DNA from: an uncultured SAR116 cluster alpha proteobacterium
GTDB taxonomy: Bacteria > Pseudomonadota > Alphaproteobacteria > Puniceispirillales > Marisalimonadaceae
Length of the DNA: 64,000 nucleotides
Reading direction: 5' to 3'
NCBI GenBank assembly: GCA_902593735.1
Contig: CACJJL010000005.1
Span: 1-64,000, forward strand
Below, piece after piece: positions 1 through 11,066 of the stretch (positions within the stretch are counted from its first letter, which is position 1; each line of letters starts with the position of its first letter). Made by a program: the position numbers and the translations under genes. The notes below the pieces were generated by a model. The model was not told the origin of the DNA. It was given only the letters and a program-made list of their open reading frames with translations, and did no database searches.

Positions 1-296
1 GTGGATATCAATCAGCATTATACAAATAATTTAAATTAAATTTTTTAAATTTTTTTTAAAGACTGTTTTTGAAACCTGATCTGTGATACTTAATTTATTC
101 TGGAGTTGCTGAAAAATCTAACATACTTTTCAGACTATTTTGGGGTTAAAAACATCTATTTTTGACCTAAATTTTCAGATTAAATCCGCTGCAAAGTAAT
201 AACTAAATGTAATAGACGATTTTAATTTAGCAAATGTTTTCAATGAGTTACTTTCGAAACCATTGTGTTAACTACCACAATCCAAATGGAGGAAAG
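1..296. other. no gene recognised
   Basis: This AT-rich stretch lies downstream of the leftward tRNA-Lys gene and I see no coding frame in it. Two short inverted repeats are visible: 7-base arms at 109-115 and 127-133, and 5-base arms at 263-267 and 276-280. Neither is followed by a clear T-run in the direction of the tRNA transcript, so I do not call them terminators. Confidence 0.5.
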
Positions 297-372
297 TGGT
301 GAGCGCGACAGGGTTCGAACCTGTGACCCATTGATTAAAAGTCAATTGCTCTACCAACTGAGCTACGCGCCC
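297..372 (-). tRNA. tRNA-Lys (anticodon TTT)
   Basis: The minus strand folds into a complete 76-nt cloverleaf. The acceptor arm starts GGGCGCG, the anticodon loop is CTTTTAA with TTT at positions 34-36, and the T arm carries GGTTCGAACC. The CCA end is encoded at 299-297. It lies about 70 bases downstream of coaD on the same strand. Confidence 0.97.
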
Positions 373-441
373 TTAAAACATTTTGAAACTATTTGATAAT
401 GGTATTAGAATCAAGTTTTATGTTAAAAAAATCAATTTTTT

Positions 442-945
442 TTATATTTTTTTATTCTTCATTGCAACATTAACATTAGCTGGAACAAAAGAAGAAATGT
501 CGCCATCTAAAAGCGCTATTTCTTTAACAAATCTTGATGCAACAAACTGATGAGTTTCAGAAGCAGTTAAAAAAATAGTTTCTATATCATCTGCTAATCT
601 TGCGTTCATACCTGCCATTTGGAACTCATAATCAAAATCAGAAACAGCCCTAAGTCCTCTTATAATCATTGTTACAGAATTAGCTCTAGCAAAATCAATA
701 AGAAGGTTATCGAAACTTTCAACTCTGATTTCACCTAATTTTCTTTTAGAATTTTTAAAATTTTGATTAATAGCGTCTTGTATTAAGGATTTTCTTTGTG
801 AAATCTCAAAAAAAGGATTTTTCCCAATATTTTCTGCAACACCAATTAAAAGTTCATCACACAAAGAACTTGCTCTAAAAATAATATCTAAATGACCATT
901 TGTTACTGGATCAAATGTACCTGGATATAGTGCTATTCTTTTCAA
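442..945 (-). CDS. coaD: phosphopantetheine adenylyltransferase
   Basis: CoaD transfers AMP from ATP to 4'-phosphopantetheine to give dephospho-CoA, the fourth step of CoA synthesis, in the cytoplasm. The 167-aa protein has the family's usual length. It carries the nucleotidyltransferase signature GTFDP at residues 9-13 with His18, Arg96 and Arg99 in RGLR, and a C-terminal substrate-loop region (residues 132-142) ending in VKEI. The start codon is TTG, supported by an AAGGG ribosome site about 7 bases upstream; no ATG lies near the conserved N-terminus. It is downstream of gyrA on the same strand with a 41-base gap, an order I know from other alphaproteobacteria. Confidence 0.96.
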   Translation of the reverse strand: MKRIALYPGTFDPVTNGHLDIIFRASSLCDELLIGVAENIGKNPFFEISQRKSLIQDAINQNFKNSKRKLGEIRVESFDNLLIDFARANSVTMIIRGLRAVSDFDYEFQMAGMNARLADDIETIFLTASETHQFVASRFVKEIALLDGDISSFVPANVNVAMKNKKI

Positions 946-986
946 TAAAAACCCTTTTTATAAAATATTTTAATAATGTATTATTT

Positions 987-3584
987 TTATAAATCAGTTG
1001 CAAATTCATTAACATTTTCATCAGGATTTTTATCCTCATCATTTTCAGTCAATAGCGCCACAGAAACTACCTTTTCTTCATCATCAACATCAAAAAGTCT
1101 TACACCTTGCGTTTTTCTCCCTGCCACTCTTATAGAATCGCCCTCTCCTCCATGTACACGAATTCGTATCAGTTTTCCCGAGTTAGTCACAAGCATAATT
1201 TGATCATCTTCCGAAGCTACATATGAAGCGACAACTGGTCCATTTCTAGTTGAACATTCTATATTTGCAACTCCTTGACCTCCTCTGTTAGTCTTTCTAT
1301 AATCTTCAGAATGGGTTCTTTTTCCATAACCATTTTCAGTAACTGATAATACATATCTTTTTTCTAAATTAGGAATTAAAGACATCGAAACTACGAAATC
1401 ATTAGGTTTTAACTTTATACCTCTTACTCCTGATGAATCTCTTCCAACAAAAACTCTTACATCGTTTACATCAAACCTAATAGCTTTTCCTAATCTAGTT
1501 GCTAATAAAACATTATCTTTATTACAACATGGAATGACTGAGACTAACTCATCATTCTGATTAAGTTTCATAGCAATTTTTCCATTTTGTCGAATGTTGG
1601 TAAAATCACTTAATTGATTTCTTCTAATATTTCCATTTTTTGTTGCAAAAATAATTTGTAAATTTTTCCATGTTTCCTCATTTTCTGGCATAGGCATAAC
1701 TGTATGTATTTTTTCATCTTGATTAATAGGTAAAAGATTAATCATAGGTTTACCTAAAGCCTGAGGAGCAGACTCAGGCAATTTATAACATTTTAATTGA
1801 AATACCATACCTGATGATGTAAAAAACAATATTGGAGTGTGCGTATTAGTTACAAATAATGAAGTTACAGTATCCTCGTCTCTCATTTTCATACCTGCTC
1901 TACCCTTACCTCCTCTTCTTTGAGCTCTATAAGTAGATAATGATACTCTTTTAATATATCCCCTGTGACTGACTGTAACAACCATGTCTTCTTTTTGAAT
2001 CAGATCTTCATCGTCATGATCAACAGCACTCTCGTTGATTTCAGTTCTTCTAGGATCATCAATTTTTGATAGAACTTCATCAAGCTCACTTTGAATTAAA
2101 TCTTTTAGTTTAGATCTATCAGAAAGAATAATTAAATATTCTTTTATTTGATTAGATATTTCTTCTGTTTCTTTTTCTAACTTAGATCTTTCCATTCCTG
2201 TAAGTCGCTGTAATCTAAGTTCTAAAATAGCTTTGGATTGAGCAACTGATAATTTATATTGGTCATCAATGATTTGATGCTCTGGTTCGTCAATTAATTT
2301 TATAAAATGTGCAACTTCTTTAGCAGGCCAAGATTTTGCACATAATTCTTTACGAGCATTTTCGGGGTCAGAAGAGGCTTTTATTAACTCAATAATCTCA
2401 TCAATACTAGTTATAGCTACCATTAATCCAGCCAAAATATGGGCTCTATTTCTGTATTTATTAAGCAAGAACTTAGTTCTTCTTTTAACCACTTCAAATC
2501 TAAAATCTATGAAAGCATTAAGAATTTCAATGATACCCATTTGCTTTGGTTGTCCATTATCCAAAGCTAACATATTTACAGGGAAACTCGTTTGTAGTCT
2601 TGTGTGACGCCATAATTGATTTAAAACAACATCTGCTTGAGCATCTTTTTTAATTTCAACAACAATTCTCATTCCATTTCTATCAGATTCGTCTCTAAGG
2701 TCAGAAATTCCTTCTATTGTTTTATCCCTAATCAAATCGCCTATTTTTTCTAAAACAAGAGCTTTGTTTACTTGAAATGGGATTTCAGAAATAATTATAG
2801 TCTCTTTGTCAAGATTTTTACCTGTTTGTATAATCTCTGCTTTTGATCGCATGATTATACTACCTCTTCCTGTCTTGAAGGCTTCTCTAATACCTGATCG
2901 CCCCATAATCAAACCTGCTGTAGGAAAGTCAGGTCCAGGTATGATCTTTAACAACTCTTCTAAACTTGTATTAGGATTTTCTATAAGGGCTTTACACGCA
3001 CGTATAACTTCACCAGGATTATGTGGTGGAATATTTGTAGCCATTCCAACTGCAATGCCACCAGCACCATTAACAAGCAAATTTGGGAATTCTGCTGGTA
3101 GAACAGAAGGCTCTAGCTGTGACTCATCATAATTAGGAATAAAATCGATAGTGTTTTTATCAATATCCCTTAACAAACTTTCAGAAGATCTTGCAAGTCT
3201 AGATTCCGTATATCTCATTGCAGCAGGTGGATCACCATCTATGGATCCAAAATTACCTTGACCATCAACAAGCAAAAGTCTCATAGAAAACCCCTGTGCC
3301 ATCCTTACCATGGAGTCATATATTGCCGTATCGCCATGAGGATGATAATTACCCATTACATCACCTACAACTCTGGCAGATTTTCTATAAGGCTTTGACC
3401 AATCATATCCTCCTTCGATCATTGCGTATAATATTCTTCTATGGACTGGTTTAAGACCATCTCTTACATCAGGCAAAGCTCTTGATACGATCACACTCAT
3501 AGCATAATCTAAGTATGATTTTTTCATTTCATCTGTTATAGAAATTAAATATTGACCAGAAGGATTGTCTTTTTCTTTTGACAA
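987..3584 (-). CDS. gyrA: DNA gyrase subunit A
   Basis: GyrA is the breakage-reunion subunit of the A2B2 topoisomerase that introduces negative supercoils. The catalytic tyrosine sits in AAMRYTE (Tyr125 in the frame given). The quinolone-determining region reads GDTAIYD, with Thr where E. coli has Ser83 and the acidic residue kept. The GyrA box QRRGGKG opens the C-terminal DNA-wrapping domain, and the tail is acid-rich. The open frame reaches a TTG at 3596, but that codon has no ribosome site and itself forms part of GGAG (3594-3591). That GGAG is correctly placed, 6 bases upstream, for the TTG at 3584, so I choose 3584; the difference is four residues. The order ssb-gyrA-coaD is typical of alphaproteobacteria. 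Confidence 0.97.
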   Translation of the reverse strand: MSKEKDNPSGQYLISITDEMKKSYLDYAMSVIVSRALPDVRDGLKPVHRRILYAMIEGGYDWSKPYRKSARVVGDVMGNYHPHGDTAIYDSMVRMAQGFSMRLLLVDGQGNFGSIDGDPPAAMRYTESRLARSSESLLRDIDKNTIDFIPNYDESQLEPSVLPAEFPNLLVNGAGGIAVGMATNIPPHNPGEVIRACKALIENPNTSLEELLKIIPGPDFPTAGLIMGRSGIREAFKTGRGSIIMRSKAEIIQTGKNLDKETIIISEIPFQVNKALVLEKIGDLIRDKTIEGISDLRDESDRNGMRIVVEIKKDAQADVVLNQLWRHTRLQTSFPVNMLALDNGQPKQMGIIEILNAFIDFRFEVVKRRTKFLLNKYRNRAHILAGLMVAITSIDEIIELIKASSDPENARKELCAKSWPAKEVAHFIKLIDEPEHQIIDDQYKLSVAQSKAILELRLQRLTGMERSKLEKETEEISNQIKEYLIILSDRSKLKDLIQSELDEVLSKIDDPRRTEINESAVDHDDEDLIQKEDMVVTVSHRGYIKRVSLSTYRAQRRGGKGRAGMKMRDEDTVTSLFVTNTHTPILFFTSSGMVFQLKCYKLPESAPQALGKPMINLLPINQDEKIHTVMPMPENEETWKNLQIIFATKNGNIRRNQLSDFTNIRQNGKIAMKLNQNDELVSVIPCCNKDNVLLATRLGKAIRFDVNDVRVFVGRDSSGVRGIKLKPNDFVVSMSLIPNLEKRYVLSVTENGYGKRTHSEDYRKTNRGGQGVANIECSTRNGPVVASYVASEDDQIMLVTNSGKLIRIRVHGGEGDSIRVAGRKTQGVRLFDVDDEEKVVSVALLTENDEDKNPDENVNEFATDL

Positions 3585-3681
3585 ATAAGGCTCCAAATAT
3601 AATTGGCAAAAAACTAATAGTTTACAAAATATAGTATATTATTTTAATTATATAACAACATATAATATTTGATAAATCCAT

Positions 3682-4146
3682 TTAAAATGGGATTTCGTCA
3701 TCTAAATCAGATGCAATATCATCCGGCATAGATATCTGATTTGATTGATCTATTTGATCATTTTGTCGATAATTACTTATTTGATTATCAGATCTTGATC
3801 CTAATAATTTTAATTCACCTCTATAACTTTGGAGAACAACCTCAGTAGTATATTTTTCTTGACCTGTTTGTTGGTCAGTCCATTTTCTAGTTTGAAGCTG
3901 ACCTTCTAAATATACAGTACTACCTTTTTTAAGATATTGTTCTGCAATTTTTCCTAAAGCGTCATTAAAAATCACAACACGATGCCATTCAGTTCTTTCT
4001 CTTTGTTCCCCAGAAATTTTATCTTTCCATCTATCAGAAGTAGCAATGCTTAGTTGAACGACTTTTTCACCGCTTTGCATAGCTCTTACCTCAGGATCAC
4101 GGCCTAAATTACCGACTAAAGTGACCTTATTTACGCTTCCGCTCAT
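3682..4146 (-). CDS. ssb: single-stranded DNA-binding protein
   Basis: SSB coats single-stranded DNA and recruits repair and replication enzymes through its acidic tip. The OB fold runs over roughly the first 110 residues, with the start signature NKVTLVGNLGRDPE. A Gln/Asn-rich linker follows, and the protein ends DDEIPF, the classic partner-binding tip. The frame stays open upstream to an ATG at 4182. I use the ATG at 4146 because a GGAG ribosome site sits about 10 bases upstream of it and the family N-terminus begins there, giving 154 aa. It is divergent from uvrA. Confidence 0.96.
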   Translation of the reverse strand: MSGSVNKVTLVGNLGRDPEVRAMQSGEKVVQLSIATSDRWKDKISGEQRERTEWHRVVIFNDALGKIAEQYLKKGSTVYLEGQLQTRKWTDQQTGQEKYTTEVVLQSYRGELKLLGSRSDNQISNYRQNDQIDQSNQISMPDDIASDLDDEIPF

Positions 4147-4226
4147 TTTAATTATATCTCCATAAAATACACTTTGTATCATAAACTATCATTTTGCTAA
4201 AAAAAACAAAAATTTAATCTTTTTGA

Positions 4227-4257
4227 TTGACATTTATCACTTCAAAGTTAACTAAAT
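4227..4257 (+). promoter_or_regulatory. possible uvrA promoter
   Basis: A perfect TTGACA -35 hexamer lies at 4227-4232, with a weak CTAAAT as -10 about 19 bases further on. It is in the ssb-uvrA divergent spacer, some 40 bases before the uvrA start. The -10 match and spacing are poor, so this is tentative. I found neither GAAC/GTTC half-sites (alphaproteobacterial LexA) nor a CTGT-N8-ACAG box in the spacer. Confidence 0.3.
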
Positions 4258-4293
4258 GAAAAGTTTATTTAAAATAAAAGGATAGAAAAAAAA

Positions 4294-7167
4294 ATGCAAA
4301 AAATGCATGAAGTAAATCAATTTCTTAGAGTTCGTAGTGCCAACGAACACAATTTAAAAAATGTTGATATTAATATCCCAAAAAACAAATTAATTGTAAT
4401 GACTGGTGTTTCAGGCTCAGGAAAAAGCTCATTAGCTTTTGATACGATATATGCAGAAGGACAAAGAAGATATGTAGAATCTCTATCAGCTTATGCAAGA
4501 CAGTTTTTACAAATGATGCAAAAACCAGATGTTGAATCTATCGAAGGTTTATCTCCTGCAATATCAATTGAACAAAAATCAACAAATAAAAATCCAAGAT
4601 CAACTGTTGGAACTGTAACTGAAATATATGATTATATGAGATTGCTATGGGCCAGAGTTGGAATACCATATTCTCCAACTACTGGTTTACCAATTGAGAG
4701 CCAAACAGTTAGCCAAATGGTAGATAAAATTTTAAAAAAAGAAGATAAAACAAAAATTCATTTACTTGCCCCAATAGTACGCGGAAGAAAAGGTGAATAC
4801 AGAAAAGAATTTATAGAATTAAGAAAAAAAGGTTTCCAAAGACTTAGAATAAATAATGAATTTTATGATATAGAAGAATTACCAACACTTGATAGATATA
4901 AGAAACACGACATAGAAGTTGTGGTGGATAGATTAGTAATAACTCAGTCAACCGAACAAGAAAACAAAGATCTACTTCAAAGATTAGCTGATTCTATTGA
5001 AATTTCATTACAATTATCTGATGGATTATTATATGTTCTAGACGTTGATGGTAATAAAAAAGAAGTTTATTCCTCAAATTTCTCTTGTCCTGTTAGTGGT
5101 TTTACGATTGATGAAATTGAACCAAGAATATTTTCTTTTAACAACCCTGCAGGAGCATGTGATAAATGTGATGGTTTAGGAAACGCTGTTGCTTTCGATG
5201 TTAACTTAGTAGTACCTGATGAAAATCTTACCTTAAGAGAGGGTGCAATTGCTCCATGGGCTTTGAATACGAGTAAATTATACATACAAACACTCCAATC
5301 TTTAGCCAAACATTATAAATTTGATATTGATAATAAGTTTTCAGATCTCTCTAACGACATAAAAGAAAAATTATTATATGGATCAGGTGATGAAAAAATT
5401 GAAATTGTTTATAATGATGGAACCAGGGTTTTTCGTTCTAATAAGATATTTGAAGGTATTATTCCAAATTTAGCTAGACGATTAAAAGAAAGTGAAAGTA
5501 AGTGGGTTAAAGAAGAGTTAGGAAGGTTTCAATCTCATAAAGATTGTGAAAAATGTAATGGCAAAAGGTTAAAATTAGAAACTCTAGCCGTCAAGATCAA
5601 TAAAATGGATATTGCTGATGTATCAAGATTTACAATCGAAGAAGCTAGAAAATGGTTTTTAGATCTTAGCAATATACTTAATGAGCAAGAACTAGCAATT
5701 TCAAAGCAAGTTTTAAAAGAAATAAACGATAGATTAGGTTTCTTGACAAGTGTTGGATTATCATATTTATCAATTTCAAGAAATAGCGGAACATTATCAG
5801 GTGGAGAAAGTCAGAGAATTAGATTAGCAAGTCAAATTGGATCAGGTCTTTCAGGAGTTTTATATGTATTAGATGAACCAAGTATTGGTTTACATCAAAG
5901 AGATAATGAAAGATTACTACATACACTACAGAAATTAAGAGACCTTGGTAACACTGTTATTGTAGTTGAACATGATGAAGAGGCTATACTAATTGCAGAT
6001 CACGTTATTGATATTGGCCCTGGTGCGGGCATTAATGGAGGTGAAATTATTGCACAAGGAACTCCTGCAGAAATAAAAGAGAAAAAAGAAAGTATAACTG
6101 GTAATTACCTTGCTGGAATAGAAAAAATTGCTGTGCCAAAAAAAAGAAGAAGCCTCAATCCTAATAAACATATTATTATTAGGGGAGCTTCTGGTAATAA
6201 TCTTCAAAATATAGATGTAGAGTTCCCACTTGGAATACTTACTTGTGTGACTGGAGTTTCTGGTGGAGGAAAATCAACTTTGGTTATACAAACCTTGCAA
6301 AAAAGTTTATCAAAAATCCTAAATGGAAACAGTTCTGTTCCTGCTCCATACAAATCAATTAATGGAATTTCACAGATTGATAAAATAATTGATATAGATC
6401 AATCTCCAATTGGAAGAACACCTAGATCAAATCCAGCTACTTATACTGGAGCCTTTAATCATATCAGAGATTGGTTTGCAGGATTGCCTGAATCTAAATC
6501 CAGAGGATATTTACCAGGTCGCTTTTCATTTAATGTTAAAGGTGGAAGATGTGAAGCTTGCCAGGGTGACGGTGTTTTAAAAATTGAAATGCATTTTTTA
6601 CCTGATGTGTATGTTAAATGTGATCAATGCAAAGGAAAAAGATATAATAGAGAAACTCTTGAGGTAAAATGGAGAGATAAATCCATATCAGATGTTCTTG
6701 ATATGACTGTCAAAGAGGGTGCCGAACTTTTTAAGGCTGTTCCCTTAATTTATGAAAAATTAGAAACTTTAGAGAGAGTTGGATTAGACTATATTAAAAT
6801 TGGACAACGATCTACAACTCTATCAGGTGGAGAAGCCCAAAGAATTAAACTTGCAAAAGAATTGTCTAGAAAAGGAACTGGTAGAACTATATATATTTTA
6901 GATGAGCCTACTACCGGACTACATTTTCACGACATTAAAAAGCTTTTAGAAGTTATGCAAGAATTAGTAGATAATGGTAATACAATGATCGTAATTGAAC
7001 ATAATCTAGATGTTATTAAAACTGCTGATCATATAATAGACTTAGGCCCTGAAGGTGGAGATAAAGGTGGATATGTTGTTGCCCAAGGAACACCTGAAGA
7101 AGTATCAAAGGTAGCTGAAAGTCATACCGGTATCTTTTTAAAAAAATTATTAAATAAAAAAGCATAA
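4294..7167 (+). CDS. uvrA: excinuclease ABC subunit A
   Basis: UvrA is the dimeric ATPase that finds bulky DNA lesions and loads UvrB in nucleotide excision repair. The 957-aa protein has full family length with two ABC modules. The first Walker A is GSGKSS at residues 41-46, and the second module carries GVSGGGKST. Both modules have an LSGGE signature and an LDEP Walker B. Paired CxxC zinc motifs occur in both halves (around [16 protein letters not shown] and CDQCKGKR). The upstream gap has an AAAGGA ribosome site. trmFO follows after one base, so the two are very probably co-transcribed. Confidence 0.98.
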   Translation: MQKMHEVNQFLRVRSANEHNLKNVDINIPKNKLIVMTGVSGSGKSSLAFDTIYAEGQRRYVESLSAYARQFLQMMQKPDVESIEGLSPAISIEQKSTNKNPRSTVGTVTEIYDYMRLLWARVGIPYSPTTGLPIESQTVSQMVDKILKKEDKTKIHLLAPIVRGRKGEYRKEFIELRKKGFQRLRINNEFYDIEELPTLDRYKKHDIEVVVDRLVITQSTEQENKDLLQRLADSIEISLQLSDGLLYVLDVDGNKKEVYSSNFSCPVSGFTIDEIEPRIFSFNNPAGACDKCDGLGNAVAFDVNLVVPDENLTLREGAIAPWALNTSKLYIQTLQSLAKHYKFDIDNKFSDLSNDIKEKLLYGSGDEKIEIVYNDGTRVFRSNKIFEGIIPNLARRLKESESKWVKEELGRFQSHKDCEKCNGKRLKLETLAVKINKMDIADVSRFTIEEARKWFLDLSNILNEQELAISKQVLKEINDRLGFLTSVGLSYLSISRNSGTLSGGESQRIRLASQIGSGLSGVLYVLDEPSIGLHQRDNERLLHTLQKLRDLGNTVIVVEHDEEAILIADHVIDIGPGAGINGGEIIAQGTPAEIKEKKESITGNYLAGIEKIAVPKKRRSLNPNKHIIIRGASGNNLQNIDVEFPLGILTCVTGVSGGGKSTLVIQTLQKSLSKILNGNSSVPAPYKSINGISQIDKIIDIDQSPIGRTPRSNPATYTGAFNHIRDWFAGLPESKSRGYLPGRFSFNVKGGRCEACQGDGVLKIEMHFLPDVYVKCDQCKGKRYNRETLEVKWRDKSISDVLDMTVKEGAELFKAVPLIYEKLETLERVGLDYIKIGQRSTTLSGGEAQRIKLAKELSRKGTGRTIYILDEPTTGLHFHDIKKLLEVMQELVDNGNTMIVIEHNLDVIKTADHIIDLGPEGGDKGGYVVAQGTPEEVSKVAESHTGIFLKKLLNKKA

Positions 7168-7168
7168 A

Positions 7169-8518
7169 ATGACCAATAATAACAAAATTGTAATTATTGG
7201 AGGCGGTTTAGCTGGATGTGAAGCTGCATACCAAATTTCTAAGTTTGATATAAATATAGATTTGTATGAGATGAGGCCAAAAGTAAAAACAGAAGCTCAT
7301 CAAACAAAATATTTAGCAGAACTGGTTTGCTCTAACTCTTTTCGTTCTGATGATAAAGAATATAATGCAGTCGGAGTTTTACACGAAGAATTACGTATTG
7401 CAGACTCCTTGATAATGAAATGTGCCGATCATAATAAAGTTCCAGCTGGGTCTGCCTTAGCAGTTGATAGAGATAATTTTTCAAAAGAAGTTAATAAAAC
7501 TATTAAGTCAATTCCAAATATTAATATTATAAATGAAGAAATAAGAAGCCTTGATGAATTTAAGAATCAACCAGTAATAGTTTCAACAGGACCATTGACT
7601 TCCAAGACATTGACTGAAAGCATAAAAATTAAAACTTCTGAAAATTCTCTAGCTTTTTATGATGCCATTGCCCCTATTGTTTATGAAGAAACAATAAATA
7701 TGTCAGTAGCTTGGAAACAATCTAGATATGATAAGGGAAATGGAGATGATTATATAAATTGTCCCTTATCAAAAGAAGAATATTATCAATTTATAGAGAA
7801 AATAAAAAAAGCTCCAAAAATGGAATTTAAAGAATTTGAAGATACTCCATTTTTTGAGGGTTGTATGCCTATAGAAGAAATAATTAGACGAGGTGATGAA
7901 ACATTAAGATATGGGCCAATGAAACCTGTTGGATTAAAAAATCCACATAAAAAAGAAGAACCATACGCTGTTGTACAGTTAAGACAAGATAATAAATCTG
8001 GTAGCTTATATAATATTGTTGGTTTTCAAACAAAAATGAAACATGGTGCACAAAAAGATATATTTAAAACTATCCCTGGGCTTGAAAATTCAGAATTTGC
8101 AAGACTTGGTGGCCTCCATAGAAATACATTTATCAAATCGCCTAAACTTTTAGACCCATTTTTAAGACTTAAAAACTCTCAAAACATTATTTTTGCTGGG
8201 CAAATAACAGGTGTTGAAGGGTATGTTGAATCATCAGCTATTGGATTTATAGCTGGTATTATCGCAGCATATGATTTAAAAAACAAAAATTTAAAATTAC
8301 CCCCTGAAAATACAGCACATGGAGCATTATTAAAACATATCACGATGAATGCAAACCCAGATACATTTCAACCAATGAATATAAATTTTGGACTAATGCC
8401 AGACATAAATTTAGATTTAAAAAATAAAAAATACATCAAAGGAAGAGAAAAGAAAAAAATTCAATCTAATACTGCGATTAACTCATTTAAAGAGTGGATT
8501 AAAAGAATTAATTTTTAG
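7169..8518 (+). CDS. trmFO: methylenetetrahydrofolate-tRNA (uracil-5-)-methyltransferase
   Basis: TrmFO makes ribothymidine at U54 in the T-loop of tRNAs, using methylenetetrahydrofolate and FADH2. The N-terminus carries the FAD dinucleotide-binding motif GGGLAGCEAA (residues 10-19), followed by the family block YEMRP and the cysteine-containing LVCSNSFRSD region. The 449-aa length is normal. The start is one base after the uvrA stop. Its stop codon overlaps the secF stop on the opposite strand (TTAG at 8515-8518). Next to uvrA is not a location I know for this gene. Confidence 0.96.
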   Translation: MTNNNKIVIIGGGLAGCEAAYQISKFDINIDLYEMRPKVKTEAHQTKYLAELVCSNSFRSDDKEYNAVGVLHEELRIADSLIMKCADHNKVPAGSALAVDRDNFSKEVNKTIKSIPNINIINEEIRSLDEFKNQPVIVSTGPLTSKTLTESIKIKTSENSLAFYDAIAPIVYEETINMSVAWKQSRYDKGNGDDYINCPLSKEEYYQFIEKIKKAPKMEFKEFEDTPFFEGCMPIEEIIRRGDETLRYGPMKPVGLKNPHKKEEPYAVVQLRQDNKSGSLYNIVGFQTKMKHGAQKDIFKTIPGLENSEFARLGGLHRNTFIKSPKLLDPFLRLKNSQNIIFAGQITGVEGYVESSAIGFIAGIIAAYDLKNKNLKLPPENTAHGALLKHITMNANPDTFQPMNINFGLMPDINLDLKNKKYIKGREKKKIQSNTAINSFKEWIKRINF

Positions 8519-9462
8519 TTTTCTCTCTCGTATTCCGGTACGTTCGTACGATCATCAACTTTCTCACCTTTGTGAATATTAAAGTAAGTCAAAAGTGAAA
8601 CCGCTACGAAAATAGATGAAAAAGTACCTATAATCACGCCCCAAATCATTGCAAGAGCAAAATCAGATAAAACCGCACCACCAAAAAAGAAAATAATAAA
8701 CAATGCCAATAATGTTGTTACTGAAGTAATAACCGTTCTAGAAAGTGTCTCATTAATTGATTTGTTATAAATGAAATAGTGAGTTTTTGATTTATATCTT
8801 CTTAAATTTTCTCTAACACGATCAAAGATTACAACAGTGTCATTAATAGAATATCCAGCTGTTGTTAAAATAGCAGCTATTGTAGCTAAATTAAATTCTA
8901 GCTGTAACACAGAAAATAGACCGACTGTTGTTAAAACATCATGAATTAAAGCTAAAATTGCTGCAATAGAGAATTGCCACTCAAATCTAAACCATATGTA
9001 AATCATTATTGATATTAGAGCTAGCAATACCGAATATATTCCCGCAGTCTTCAACTCATCTCCAACAACAGGGCCTACAAATTCAGATCTTCTAACAGTA
9101 TAATCTTTATCAGTAAGAGACTTGACTTTTTCAATCATAGCTATTTGTTCTTTTTGATCACCCTCTTGCTTTTGAATTCTCACTAAAAAGTCAGTATCTT
9201 TACCAAAGTTTTGTATCGATACTTCACCTGCATTTAGGGTAGATATTTTTTCTCTTAGCTCATTTATATTTGGTGAATTAGGGTTTTTACTTCTTAATTC
9301 AAGCAGTATTCCTCCTTTAAAATCAATTCCATAATTTAAGTTATTAACCATTAAACTGATAAAAGTTCCGGATAAAATTATTAAAGAAAAAAGGAAAGCA
9401 AACACTTTAATACGTAAAAAATCAAAATTTGTATTGTTTGGTATAAGCCTTAATAATTTCAT
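8515..9462 (-). CDS. secF: protein translocase subunit SecF
   Basis: SecF works with SecD in the inner membrane to drive late steps of Sec export using the proton motive force. The 315-aa protein has an N-terminal membrane helix, the motif GIDFKGG at the start of the periplasmic domain, and five C-terminal helices with the conserved D-TVVIFDRVREN stretch. It follows secD with a 3-base gap and so is translationally linked to it. The order yajC-secD-secF is the usual one. Confidence 0.97.
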   Translation of the reverse strand: MKLLRLIPNNTNFDFLRIKVFAFLFSLIILSGTFISLMVNNLNYGIDFKGGILLELRSKNPNSPNINELREKISTLNAGEVSIQNFGKDTDFLVRIQKQEGDQKEQIAMIEKVKSLTDKDYTVRRSEFVGPVVGDELKTAGIYSVLLALISIMIYIWFRFEWQFSIAAILALIHDVLTTVGLFSVLQLEFNLATIAAILTTAGYSINDTVVIFDRVRENLRRYKSKTHYFIYNKSINETLSRTVITSVTTLLALFIIFFFGGAVLSDFALAMIWGVIIGTFSSIFVAVSLLTYFNIHKGEKVDDRTNVPEYEREN

Positions 9463-9465
9463 TTT

Positions 9466-11034
9466 TTAGCCCTGTAAGAAAACACTATTAATATCTTTTT
9501 TCTTTGAATATAAAAAAACTATGTATTTTGTAATGACAATTGCGGTAAACATTGAAGTTGCTATGCCAATCATTAAAGTTACTGAAAATCCTTTAATTGG
9601 ACCACTCCCGAATGAAAACAAAGCTAAAGCAGCAAACAAAGTTGTTAAATTAGCATCTACAATAGTTGAAATAGCCCTTTGAAATCCAGCCTCGATTGCA
9701 TCAAGAATATTTCTACCTGAATTAAATTCCTCTTTTATTCTCTCAAAAATTAAAACGTTTGCATCTACAGCCATTCCCATAGTCAAAACAATTCCAGCAA
9801 TGCCAGGTAATGTAAGAGTTGCTTGAATAAGGCTTAATAATGCAATTATAAAAATAATATTACAGATAAGTGCAACATTAGCAAAAACTCCAAACATACC
9901 ATAAGTAATTAACATAAAAACCATTACTGCAATTAAACCAAAAACACTTGCAATTTTTCCTGCTGAAATAGAGTCACTTCCAAGACCTGGACCAACTGAA
10001 CGTTCTTCAAGAATAACCATTGGAGCAGGTAATGCACCTGATCTAAGAACTAATGCTAAATCATTAGTTTCTTGCACTGAAAAAGCACCTGTAATTTGTC
10101 CAGTTGAAAATATTTGTGTTTGTATTACTGGAGCACTAACAACTTTTCCGTCTAGTACTATTGCAAAGGCCCTGCCTATGTGTTTTCCGGTAACTCTTCC
10201 AAACTTCTTTCCACCTAAAGGAGATAATTGAAATGAGACTGATGGGCTGTTGTTTTGGTCAAATGTTGGACTTGCATCCTTCAACATTTCGCCGGATACC
10301 ATAACTCTTTTACTTATCATGTAAAAACGATCAGGATTTTTATCTTCTTGTAATTTAACAAAACCAGGAGGCGCTTTTGAATTTTTATCTAAATCATCAG
10401 GGAATATAGTTGGGTGAGCTAATTGAAATGTTAATTTTGCAGTTTTACCTAGTAATTTTTTAATACGACTTGGATCATCCAAACCAGGAAGTTGAACTAT
10501 TATACGGTCAATACCTTGTTGTTGAATGCTTGGCTCATTTGTTCCTGTTTCATCTATTCTTCTTCTAACTATTTCAATGGCCTGAGCCATTGTGGTTTTT
10601 GTAATATTTTTTTTATTTATATCTGAAAATTTGATGAAAAAAGAGTCAAGTTTATTATCTAAAATCAGGTTTTTGTCTAATGAAAATATAATTGATTTAA
10701 CTTTTTCATTTGAAGTTTCTCCACGTTTTTGAAATGAAATAATATCATTTTGTATATTTAACTTTTTATAACCAATTTTTGATTTCCTAAGTGAAGATCT
10801 AATATCGGACAAAAGAGTGTCGAGTTTTTCAGCAAAAACCACATCCATATCGGCTTTGAGTAACAAGTATGAACCACCCTGCAAGTCAAGACCAAGATTT
10901 ATTTTTTTTCCTGGTAAAAAGTTGAATGATTGAACTTGTTGGGATGTATTAAAAAAGTTTGGCAAAGCATAAACTACACCTATAATTACACTTGCAATTA
11001 TCAAGATTAATCTTATTTTCGATAAATTTTTCAT
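9466..11034 (-). CDS. secD: protein translocase subunit SecD
   Basis: SecD is the large partner of SecF in the inner-membrane Sec accessory complex. One N-terminal membrane helix is followed by LGLDLQGG, a large periplasmic domain with the RRRIDETGTNEP block, and a C-terminal cluster of helices with the AVDANVLIFERIKEE motif. The 522-aa length is normal for alphaproteobacteria. It lies in the leftward yajC-secD-secF operon; the gap to yajC is 32 bases. Confidence 0.97.
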   Translation of the reverse strand: MKNLSKIRLILIIASVIIGVVYALPNFFNTSQQVQSFNFLPGKKINLGLDLQGGSYLLLKADMDVVFAEKLDTLLSDIRSSLRKSKIGYKKLNIQNDIISFQKRGETSNEKVKSIIFSLDKNLILDNKLDSFFIKFSDINKKNITKTTMAQAIEIVRRRIDETGTNEPSIQQQGIDRIIVQLPGLDDPSRIKKLLGKTAKLTFQLAHPTIFPDDLDKNSKAPPGFVKLQEDKNPDRFYMISKRVMVSGEMLKDASPTFDQNNSPSVSFQLSPLGGKKFGRVTGKHIGRAFAIVLDGKVVSAPVIQTQIFSTGQITGAFSVQETNDLALVLRSGALPAPMVILEERSVGPGLGSDSISAGKIASVFGLIAVMVFMLITYGMFGVFANVALICNIIFIIALLSLIQATLTLPGIAGIVLTMGMAVDANVLIFERIKEEFNSGRNILDAIEAGFQRAISTIVDANLTTLFAALALFSFGSGPIKGFSVTLMIGIATSMFTAIVITKYIVFLYSKKKDINSVFLQG

Positions 11035-11066
11035 CTCACTACTCTATAAAAAATAAGAGATTTTTA

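Noticed and set aside
109-133. Inverted repeat with arms CTGAAAA/TTTTCAG
   Set aside because: Seven AT-rich base pairs and a long loop, no T-run; expected by chance in AT-rich DNA and not convincing as terminator or RNA.
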